From: Vicia villosa
Taxonomy: Eukaryota > Streptophyta > Magnoliopsida > Fabales > Fabaceae
Direction of reading: 5' to 3'
NCBI RefSeq assembly: GCF_029867415.1
Contig: NC_081186.1
Coordinates: forward strand, 17,740,930 to 17,804,929
DNA: 64,000 nt
The position numbers and the translations under genes were made by a program. The notes beneath the pieces were generated by a model that was not told the origin of the DNA, ran no database searches, and saw nothing but the letters and a program-made list of their open reading frames with translations. Shown here in pieces: positions 1 through 8,304 of this stretch (its first letter is position 1; each line of letters opens with the position of its first letter).

Positions 1-1185
1 CTGACTTCTCATCCAGAGCATTTGTGTGCTACAACCAGCAGCAACAACATATTCTGCTTCTGTTGTTGAGAGGGAAATAGTAGCTTGCTTCTTGCTGTAC
101 CATGAAATCAGATGACTTCCAAGAAATTGACAACTTCCAGAAGTGCTCTTTCTTTCTATTCTATCTCCAGCATAGTCAGCATCACAGAATCCTACTAAGT
201 TGTAGTCTTTAGATCTTCTGTAAACTAAACCAACATTAGTAGTACCTTTCAGATACCTTAGAATTCTTTTAACCGCTGTTAAATGAGATTCTCTTGGATC
301 TGATTGGAATCGAGCACACAAACAAACACTAAAGAGAATGTCAGGTCTAGAAGCAGTTAGATATAGAAGAGATCCAATCATACCTCTGTACAACATCTGA
401 TCTACCTTCTTACTTACCTCATCCTTACCCAGTACACATGTTGGATGCATAGGAGTTTTGGCTTCTTTGCTTTCAGAAAGATTAAACTTCTTCAGAAGTT
501 CTTTCACATACTTCGTTTGATGAACATAGGTTCCATCGGAAGTTTGGTTGATTTGAATCCCAAGGAAATACTTGAGTTCTCCCATCATGCTCATTTCAAA
601 TTCAGCCTGCATAGACTCAGCAAACTCCTTTCCAAGTGTAGCATTAGATGTTCCAAAGATAATATCATCAACATATATTTGACAAATTAAAATATCCTTT
701 TTAAATGTTTTACAAAAGAGAGTAGTGTCCACTTTTCCTCTAGTGAAATCATTTTCCAGAAGGAAATAACTCAAACGTTCATACCAAGCTCTGGGAGCTT
801 GTTTCAATCTGTATAATGATTTCTTTAATTTGAAAACATGATTTGGAGACATGGAGTCTTCAAAACCAGGAGGTTGGTGAACATAAACTTCTTCATCTAT
901 ATAACCATTTAAGAAGGCACTCTTGACATCCATCTGATAAAGAGTGATGTTGTGTTGAGTGGCAAAAGAAATTAATAGACGAATAGATTCTAACCTGGCC
1001 ACTGGTGCAAAGGTTTCTGTATAATCAATCCCTTCTTGCTGACTATAACCCTGAGCAACCAGTCTGGCTTTGTTTCTTACCACTTCACCTTTCTCACTTA
1101 GCTTGTTTCTGAAAACCCACTTAGTACCGATGATGTTAAATCCTTTTGGTCTAAGAACCAAGTCCCATACATCATTCCTTGTAAA
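1..1185 (-). pseudogene. copia A reverse transcriptase-RNase H (partial)
   Basis: One open minus-strand frame runs from just inside the TAG at 1186-1188 to the window edge. By eye it reads a Ty1/copia RT with the typical N-terminal stretch VARLESIRLLISFA, the QMDVKSAFLNG motif, the catalytic YVDD (about 670-690) and the LKYFLGIQI motif. It is followed by copia RNase H with GFCDADYAGD, the STTEAEYV motif and LWMR near base 1. It would copy element RNA into DNA and degrade the RNA template inside virus-like particles. It is truncated by the window edge, and an in-frame TAG (CAG in the expected QF context) separates it from integrase. It must be inactive as part of a polyprotein, although this block shows no further stop that I found. 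Confidence 0.85.
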
Positions 1186-2436
1186 CTAATTTAGTTCTTC
1201 TTGCATGGCAATTATCCAGTCTGGATCTTCTAGAGCTTGATCAACAGAAGTTGGCTCGATCAAAGAAACAAGACCTAATTGACATTTTGCATTGTTCTTA
1301 AGGAATGCCCTTGTTTTGATGGGATCATCTTTCTTTCCAAGGATCACATCTTCTGAATGAGCTGAGGCAAGTCTAGGTGATCTTCTGATAGTTGGTTCTT
1401 CAGAAATCCTAAGATTCTCTAAAGATGCAGCAACTTGATCTTCTGATCCATTGCTTCTGAGACTGCCAGCTTCTGCAGCTTTGCTTCTTGGTTCTACTGC
1501 TTCTGATATATCAATATCAAAATCTGCAAAATTCTCAAACTGCTTTGGTTTTTCAAGACCAAGCTTATCATCAAACCTGATATTGATTGATTCTTCTACA
1601 ATCAATGTTTCAGTATTATATACTCTGTAGCCTTTAGAGCGTTCAGAATATCCAAGAAGGAAACATTTTTGTGCTTTGGAATCAAACTTACCAAGATGAT
1701 CTTTAGTATTCAGAATAAAACATACACATCCAAAAGGATGGAAATATGAAATGTTGGGCTTTCTGTTCTTCCACAATTCATAAGGAGTCTTATTTAGAAT
1801 AGGTCTGATAGAGATTCTATTCTGAATATAGCATGCAGTGTTAATTGCTTCTGCCCAGAAATGCTTAGCCATATTGGTTTCATTGATCATGGTTCTGGCC
1901 ATTTCTTGTAGAGTCCTATTCTTTCGCTCTACAACTCCATTTTGCTGTGGAGTTCTAGGGCAAGAGAAATCATGGGCAATATCATTTTCTCTGAAGAACT
2001 CCTCAAAGAATCTGTACTCAAATTCGCCACCATGATCACTTCTGACCTTTATGATTTTACACTCTTTCTCAGATTGAATCTGAGTGCAGAATTCAAAGAA
2101 CACTGAATGAGACTCATCCTTGTGTTTCAAGAACTTTACCCACGTCCAACGGCTATAATCATCAACGATGACTAATCCATGTTTCTTCCCTCTGACAGAT
2201 GCTGTTTTGACTGGGCCAAACAGATCAATGTGCAAGAGTTCTAACGGCCTTGAGGTAGAAACAACATTCTTAGACTTGAATGCAGGTCTGGAGAACTTAC
2301 CCTTCTGACATGCTTCACAAAGAGCATCTGATTTGTATTTCAGATTTGGGAGTCCCCTGACCAGATTTAGTTTGTTAATCTGAGAAATCTTTCTTAAACT
2401 AGCATGTCCTAATCTTCTGTGCCAGACCCATTGCTC
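1186..2436 (-). pseudogene. copia A integrase (GAG-pre-integrase plus catalytic core)
   Basis: Reading from 2436 downward there is a zinc-binding HHCC region (WHRRLGHASL...CEACQKGK) and then the integrase core. Core motifs are HIDLFGPV, VIVDDYSRW, SDHGGEF and GVVERKN, and exactly 35 residues lie between the second D and the E (DD35E). A continuous open frame starts at 2235 and ends at the TAG at 1186-1188. The frame is also open from 2436 to 2235, so the real domain begins upstream of the first methionine. The C-terminal part (YSERSKGYRVYNTETLIVEE) is the usual copia integrase tail. It is flanked by nonsense codons on both sides (TAA at 2437-2439 and TAG at 1186-1188), so it is a dead polyprotein segment rather than a free gene. 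Confidence 0.88.
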
Positions 2437-3217
2437 TTAAGAAACAGACATAAGACAAGTCACCTTCTGCTTCTCAAGATCAGAAAGATCAATCTTATAA
2501 ATGTTGTTCTTCCTCTTGCCTGTAAATAGGATTGAGCCATCCTTCTGACTTACAGCCTTGCAAGACTTTTGATTGAAGATTATATCATAACCATTGTCAC
2601 TTAATTGACTAATGGACAATAAGTTATGCGTTAATCCTTCTACAAGAAGTACATTAGTTATGGAAGGAGAGTTACCAAGACTTATGGTTCCAGAGCCAAT
2701 GATTTTGCCCTTCTGATCTCCTCAAAACTTGACTTCTCCACCTGGTTTAAGCACCAGGTCTTGGAATGTAGACCTTCTTCCCGTCATGTGTCGCGAGCAC
2801 CCAGAGTCCAGGTACCATGACATTTTGCTTTTTGTCCTCTTTGCCGCCAAGGATATCTGCAACAGAAATTATCTTCTCCTTAGGTACCCACAATTTCATG
2901 GGTCCTTTCTTGTTAGTTCTCCTCAAGTTCTGATTGAACTTGGGTTTAGCAAAATATTTAACAGGAGGAACAGTATGATACTTCTTATTCTGAGATCCAT
3001 GATATTTCTTAGGTTGTGTCACATGCTTCTTGGTGTGTGTTATGTGAAAACTTTGTGCATGTGATGTGTGCTTAATATCATGGGAGTGGCCAAATTTAAA
3101 TTGGTTATACAGAGGCTTGTATGATATTTTCATATCATCCACAGATTCAAGCTTGTATGGGATTTCACCCTCATAACCAATGCCAACTCTCTTGTTCCCA
3201 GACACAGCATATATCAT
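2437..3217 (-). pseudogene. copia A gag C-terminus, protease and pre-integrase segment
   Basis: Two frames must be combined here. The open frame 2747-3217 carries a basic gag-to-protease linker (KKYHGSQNKKYHTV...). The protease active-site signature LDSGCSRHMTGR lies in a different frame at about 2775-2815, so a frameshift lies just upstream of it. Downstream, an in-frame TGA interrupts KF-GDQKGK, and the frame from 2619 (MSISQLSDNGYDI..., the usual copia pre-integrase region) runs to a TAA at 2437. In an intact element this stretch supplies the aspartic protease that cuts Gag-Pol. Here at least one frameshift and two nonsense codons break it. Positions come from hand translation, so exact indel sites are uncertain by about 20 bases. 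Confidence 0.78.
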
Positions 3218-3351
3218 AGAAGCTAGCTGACTTCTGCCAATACTTCTAGATAAGAACTTCCTGAAACTTAAATCATATTCTTTCAGAATATGATTCAGAC
3301 TGGGAGTGGATTTTTCTGAATCAGAAGGAGATCCAACATTATTGGATAATT

Positions 3352-4671
3352 TTAAACTTTTTCTTTTAATTCAGAATTTTCCAACTCAAGCTTCTTAGTT
3401 TCAAATTCAAATTGCTTTTTCAGCATTTTGTATTTGATACTAAGATGAGCTTTTAATTCAAGAAGCTCTGTTAGACTGGAAACTAACTCTTCTCTAGATA
3501 GTTCAGAAAATACCTCTTCAGAATCTGATTCTGATGTAGATTCTGATCCATCATCTTTTGTCGCCATCAGCGCAAAGTTTGCCTGCTCTCCTTCAGAGTC
3601 TGATCCTGATTCTGATTCAGAATCATCCCATGTTGCCATAAGACCTTTCTTCTTATGAAACTTCTTCTTGGGATTCTCCTTTTGAAGTTTCGGACACTCA
3701 TTCTTGTAATGTCCAGGCTCATTGCACTCATAGCAGACAACCTTCTTCTTGTCAGATCTTCTGTCACCAGAAGATTCTCCTCGTTCAAATTTCTTTGAAC
3801 CTCTGAATCCTCTGAACTTCCTTTGCTTGCTCTTCCAGAGTTGGTTTACCCTTCTGGAGATCATGGACAGTTCATCTTCTTCTTCAGATTCTGATTCTTC
3901 AGGATCTTCTTCTCTAGCCTGAAAAGCGTTAGTGCATTTTTTAAAATTAGATTTTAAAGCAATAGACTTACCTTTCTTCTGAGGTTCATTAGCGTCAAGT
4001 TCAATATCATGACTCCTCAGGGCACTGATCAGCTCTTCCAAAGAAACTTCATTCAGATTCTTCGCAATCTTGAATGCAGTCACCATTGGGCCCCATCTTT
4101 TGGGCAAACTTCTGATGATCTTCTTTACATGATCAGCCTTGGTGTAGCCTTTGTCGAGAACTCTCAATCCAGCAGCCAGAGTTTGAAATCTTGAAAACAT
4201 CTTTTCAATGTCTTCATCATCCTCCATCTTGAAGGCTTCATACTTCTGGATTAGTGCAAGAGCTTTGGTCTCCTTGACTTGAGCATTTCCTTCATGAGTC
4301 ATTTTCAATGACTCATATATGTCATTGGCCGTTTCCCTGTTAGATATCTTCTCATACTCAGCATGAGAGATAGCATTCAGCAAAACAGTCCTGCATTTGT
4401 GATGATTTTTGAAATCTTTCTTTTGATCATCAGTCATTTCGCTTCTCGTGAGCCTTACACCAGTAGCTTTAACAGGATGTTTGTAACCATCCAACAGAAG
4501 ATCCCATAGATCAGCATCCAGACCAAGAAAGTAACTTTCCATTTTATCTTTCCAGTATTCAAAGTTTTCACCATCAAATACTGGTGGTCTAGTATAACCA
4601 TTGTTACCGTTGTATTGCTCAGCAGAGCCAGATGTAGATGCAGTTGGATTTGTATGAACTTCACCAGCTAT
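3352..4671 (-). pseudogene. copia A gag (start codon lost)
   Basis: The open frame 3352-4542 (396 codons) encodes a copia Gag: a UBN2/Retrotran_gag_2-like helical region (residues about 1-200), a CCHC zinc knuckle CYECNEPGHYKNEC (about residue 270), then acidic Ser/Glu/Asp-rich repeats and a C-terminal coiled-coil-like segment rich in K, E and L. The frame stays open upstream of the first ATG through VFDGENFEYWKDK, and at 4669-4671 it reads ATA where the start ATG would be expected (KDIAGEVHTN...). This suggests a G-to-A loss of the start codon. After the stop near 3352 the homologous sequence continues in another frame (KSLKLSNNVG...), which marks a frameshift at about 3355. Gag forms the virus-like particle and binds RNA; this copy cannot do so as written. 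Confidence 0.85.
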
Positions 4672-4743
4672 CTTTTACTGAAGCGTTTTTCTCTTCCTGA
4701 ATCTTTTCTAAACACGGTTAAGTGCTTGCACCTTAGAACCGGC

Positions 4744-4755
4744 GCTCTGATGCCA
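4744..4755 (-). other. copia A primer binding site (initiator tRNA-Met-like)
   Basis: In sense the sequence TGGCATCAGAGC lies two bases inside the 5' LTR end. It matches the usual plant initiator-Met PBS TGGTATCAGAGC with one change, and the nearby GCGCCGGTTC is also typical of this position. It would prime minus-strand DNA synthesis. The one mismatch could be decay or lineage variation. Confidence 0.8.
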
Positions 4756-4967
4756 ATTGAAGGATAGAAAAACACTTAGAAAGGGGGGGTTTGAATAAGT
4801 GTAGTCTAAAAACTTGAGCGATAAAAACAATATGCACAGTTATTTTTATCCTGGTTCGTTGTTAACTAAACTACTCCAGTCCACCCCCACGGAGTGATTT
4901 ACCTCACCTGAGGATTTAATCCACTAATCGCAACAGATTACAATGGTTTTCCACTTAGTCCGCGACT

Positions 4968-5140
4968 AAGTCTTCTAGAGTATCCTGATCACAACCTGAT
5001 CACTCCAGGAACAAATGCTTAGACACAAGCTAAGACTTTCTTAGAGTATCCTGACCACCACGTGATCACTCTAATTACAACTGCTTAGACACAAGCTAAG
5101 ACTTCCTAGAGTATCCTGATCAACACTTGATCACTCTAGT
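4968..5140 (-). repeat. three tandem units with hairpins in copia LTR
   Basis: Three degenerate units of about 65 bp repeat the phrases AGAGTATCCTGATC..TGATCACTC and CTTAGACACAAGCTAAG. Both are inverted repeats able to form hairpins. The same three units occur in the sibling LTR at about 48375-48550. Confidence 0.75.
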
Positions 5141-5390
5141 TACTTACAAATTAATGTAATCAATTCTAAGAGTATTACAAATGCTTCTGAAAAGCTATAA
5201 TCACAACAGTGATATTTCTCTTAACGTTTAAGCTTAATCTCACTAATATATTACAACAGCAATGTAGTGAGCTTTGATGAAGATGAAGTTTCTGAGCTTT
5301 GAATTTGAACAGCGTTTCAGCAAGTCTTTCAGAATAATTTTGTTCAGAGTTGGTTCAGAGTTGTTGTTCTTGCTTCTCATCAGAACTTCA

Positions 5391-5398
5391 TATTTATA
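5391..5398 (-). promoter_or_regulatory. TATA box of copia A LTR
   Basis: The sense sequence GCCTATAAATATG is a strong plant TATA motif. It sits about 590 bp into the LTR in sense (from 5983), so transcription would start near 5360. The same motif is conserved in D' (48797-48804). Confidence 0.7.
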
Positions 5399-6004
5399 GG
5401 CGTTTGAGAAGATGACCGTTGGGCGCATTTAATGCTTTGCGTATTCCGTACAGCATTGCATTTAATGTTTCACGCTTTTGTCAACTACCTCGAGCCTTGT
5501 TCACGCTGTGTCTACTGACGTTGCCTTTAATAGCTTCCAACGTTCCTTTTGTCAGTCAGCGTAGCCTGCCACTTGTACTTTCTTCTGATCTGATGTTTGT
5601 GAATAAAATATTTGAATATCATCAGAGTCAAACAGCTTGGTGCATAGCATCTTCTTGTCTTCTGACCTTGAAGTGCTTCTGAGCGTGATACCATGAGAAC
5701 TTTAGTGCTTCTACTTCTGATCTCAAGTTCTTCTGATGCTTCCATAGACCCATGTTCTGATTCTGCCTTGACCATCTTCTGATGTCTTGCCAGACCATGT
5801 TCTGATGTTGCATGCTGAACCTTCTGAGACAAAGCTTCTGAGCGCTGATTTGTGCATACTCTTTATATATTTCCTGAAAGGGAAATTGCAATGTATTAGA
5901 GTACCACATTATCTCACACAAAATTCATATCCTTGTTATCATCAAAACTAAGAATATTGATCAGAACAAATCTTGTTCTAACAGGATGTTCACCAACATT
6001 CTGA

Positions 6005-6847
6005 AACTGCACCAAGAAGGATGAAACCCTTCGTCCGATCAAAGAAACATTCGTTAGTGGAGGATTCCTTAACCCAATTCCTCAAGAGGTTAATGTCCTT
6101 ATCGAAGAATGCATCGAAGAAGGTCTACGTGATACTGAAGAAGAATGGAAATGTTATCTCAATGACTCGGAATATATATCTCAGGAAGAACAATATGCAC
6201 CGTTCTATCCTCCTTCGGAGAAATCTAAAGGCAATGAAACTGAGCCTGTTCCTACAGAGATCTGGGACACCTTGGGACAACCAAGTGGCAAATATGATTA
6301 TATGGTGAAATATACTGCACCTGAAAGTTCAAAGATTGCGATTAAAGATATCCAACCAACTGGATGGGGAGATTCCTTTGAATATAATAGTCAACCAGAA
6401 GAGGTTTATCAGACCTCTCAATTTTCTCAGCAGCCTGAAATTACTGAAGATTTCGGCTTCAATGCATCTGCCAAGGTTTATAATCCTGAAGATGGTTATT
6501 ATCACATAAATGCCATTTTTGAAGATGAAGGGGAAGATGGCCCCGTAGTTGACTCGGAAAGTGTCTCTGACAATGAGTCTCTTCATCCTGAAGACTGGGA
6601 AATACATCCTGAAAATTCTGAAGATTGTGACTCGTCTTATGCTCTTCAAGAAGTAAAAGAAGACCGTTTCAACTCTACAAAGAACAAGGGTGACAAACCA
6701 GGACCTTCAAATCCTGCTCGACCAGCGGTCAATGTCAATACTGAAGATAATTCTGAGGAGAATTTTCCTGAATACATAATACACAGAGGAGTTCGTTGCT
6801 ACTGGAAAGCTGTCGACATCCCGAATGTTGTTCGCCGCTCAAAGTAA
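6005..6847 (+). pseudogene. Ogre B gag-pro C-terminal segment
   Basis: An open frame runs from just after a TGA at 6002 to the TAA at 6845-6847. It is homologous by eye to the C-terminal part of the Ogre C gag-pro ORF (33384-34290 minus): shared phrases are ETFVSGGFL/ETFRSGGFL, WDTLGQPSGKYDYMVKY and SVSDNESLHPEDWE. It is an acidic linker after protease, ending at VRCYWKAVDIPNVVRR. Its function in Ogre is not known. The true start and the protease domain were removed or displaced by the copia A insertion, and the TGA at 6002 lies in the same frame, so this is a remnant. An ATG-initiated version would begin at 6272, but homology extends upstream of it. Confidence 0.82.
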
Positions 6848-7196
6848 TCACCTCGTTGTTATTTTGACCTCCTGCCTAGCCCAAAGCAGAGAGATGTTTT
6901 ATAGGGCTTTGCTTTTAAATGTTTTGCCCAAATAAGTTTGTGTATAGGGTTTTGTTTTTAAAAGTTTCCCTCTTTGTCCTGCCCAAGACAAATGAGTTTG
7001 TGTTTAGGGCTTTGTTTCAAAAATGAATCATAAATAAAGTGTCATTTTGAATTCCCTACATTATATGTTTTATTTTTTGCTTTTTTCTGAAAATGGTAAT
7101 CCTAAAAAACCAAAATAAAAAAAACTTTTTCAATAATCTGCATACACTATTGCATTCACAGTTTTTTTCTGAAACAAGCATAAATCATATGTGCAG
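6848..7196 (+). other. Ogre B intron-like spacer between pro and RT
   Basis: About 350 bp with stops in all frames separate gag-pro from RT. It is T-rich and holds two or three copies of a TTTGTGTTTAGGGCTTTG-like repeat. Ogre elements are known to carry a partly spliced intron at this place, and splicing joins pro to RT. The sequence ..ATATGTGCAG|ATTAA at 7196 is conserved in C (33070-33072) and D (63762-63764) and is my candidate 3' splice site. I did not find a convincing shared 5' splice site. Confidence 0.6.
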
Positions 7197-8304
7197 ATTA
7201 ACTATTAATAAACCCATTGAATGCAATAACCCTATGCCCTCTCCCAACTTTGAGTTTCCTGTGTTCAAAGCCGAAGAAGAGGAAGAAGAGGAGATCCCGG
7301 ACGAGATCTCTCGATTACTTAAGCACGAGGAAAGAGCCATTTTGCCTCACAAAGAGCCTTTAGAAAAGATCAACTTGGGTTCTGAAGAAGACAAAAAAGA
7401 AGTGACCATTGGATCACTGCTTGATGCTGATATCAAGAGTAAGTTGATAGACCTTCTCAAAGAATATGTTGACGTATTTGCTTGGTCCTACCGAGACATG
7501 CATGGGTTGGATACCAATATTGTTCAGCATTTCTTGCCATTGAAGCCAGAATGTCCGCCAGTTAAGCAGAAATTGCGAAGGACTCACCCTGATATGGCTA
7601 ACAAGATCAAAATAGAAGTTCAAAAACAGCTCGACGCAGGTTTTCTTATCACCTCAGAGTATCCTCAATGGTTGGCCAACATAGTGCCAGTTTCGAAGAA
7701 AGATGGAAAAGTCCGAATGTGTGTTGACTACCGTGACTTGAACAAGGCCAGTCCAAAAGATGACTTTCCATTACCGCATATCGACATGCTGGTCGATAAC
7801 ACCGCTAAGTTCAACGTCTTTTCCTTCATGGACGGGTTCTCCGGTTATAATCAGATCAAGATGGCTCCTGAAGATATGGAGAAGACATCTTTCATCACCC
7901 CATGGGGTACATTTTGCTACAAAGTGATGCCATTTGGATTAAAGAATGCAGGCGCAACTTACCAAAGGGCGATAACTACTCTCTTTCATGACATGATGCA
8001 TAAAGAAATTGAAGTTTATGTGGACGACATGATAGCCAAGTTCAGCACAGAAGAAGAACATATTGAATACCTTTTGAAGTTGTTTCAACGACTAAGGAAA
8101 TATCAACTTCGCTTGAATCCTAACAAATGTACTTTTGGGGTTAGATCTGGAAAACTCTTGGGTTTCATTGTCAGCCAAATAGGTATTGAAGTAGATCCCG
8201 ACAAAGTCAGAGCTATTCAAGAGATTCCTGCACCAAAGACTGAAAAGCAAGTAAGAGGATTTCTCGGACGATTGAACTATATCTCCAGATTATCTCTCAA
8301 ATGA
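7197..8304 (+). pseudogene. Ogre B reverse transcriptase (frameshifted)
   Basis: An open frame covers 7093-8304; coding homology starts at about 7197 (CRLTINKPIE...). After an acidic segment (KAEEEEEEEIPDEI) comes a Ty3/gypsy RT with VRMCVDYRDLNKASPKDDFPLP, FSFMDGFSGYNQI, MPFGLKNAGATYQR and the catalytic YVDDM (about residue 306 from 7093), then the connection LNPNKCTFGV..GFLGRLNYIS. Compared with C and D, which read YISRFIYLMTATCAPIF, B reads YISRLSLK and stops at 8302-8304. Loss of bases near 8290 shifts the frame; the downstream domain resumes in another frame at 8301. The reverse transcriptase would therefore lack its RNase H and integrase partners. Confidence 0.88.

Larger units (their letters stand above)
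1..5983 (-). mobile_element. Ty1/copia retrotransposon A (SIRE/Maximus-like), 5' half
   Basis: A copia element reads on the minus strand, so its 5' end is at the high coordinate. In sense order it has a 5' LTR (4758-5983), a PBS like initiator tRNA-Met, gag, a protease motif, integrase, RT and RNase H. This integrase-before-RT order defines Ty1/copia. The left window edge cuts the element inside RNase H, so its 3' region and 3' LTR are missing. It sits inside Ogre B: the sequence directly after 5983 is Ogre coding sequence on the opposite strand. The 5 bp target duplication (expected ggatg at 5984-5988) cannot be checked because the other end is outside the window. The lineage call rests on the gag/pol sequence, the LTR of about 1.2 kb starting TGTTAGAACAAG in sense, and the PPT seen in sibling copy D'. 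Confidence 0.9.
4758..5983 (-). repeat. copia A 5' LTR (1226 bp)
   Basis: In sense the LTR starts TGTTAGAACAAG at 5983 and ends CTATCCTTCA at 4758, with TG...CA ends. A near-identical copy (sibling element D') lies at 48162-49390. The two differ by scattered substitutions and by a short diverged patch near 5315-5370 versus 48725-48775. It contains a TATA-like motif, a stretch rich in CTTCTGA words (about 5580-5850) and three tandem units with hairpins (about 4968-5140). No coding sequence is expected; the ORFs inside are shadows. Confidence 0.92.

Noticed and set aside
5527..5921. 97-101 codon ORFs in the copia LTR (also 48934-49328)
   Set aside because: They are frames through CTTCTGA-rich LTR DNA. 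They are conserved only because the LTRs are sibling copies.
6329..6649. 106-codon minus ORF
   Set aside because: It is antisense to the Ogre B gag-pro tail.
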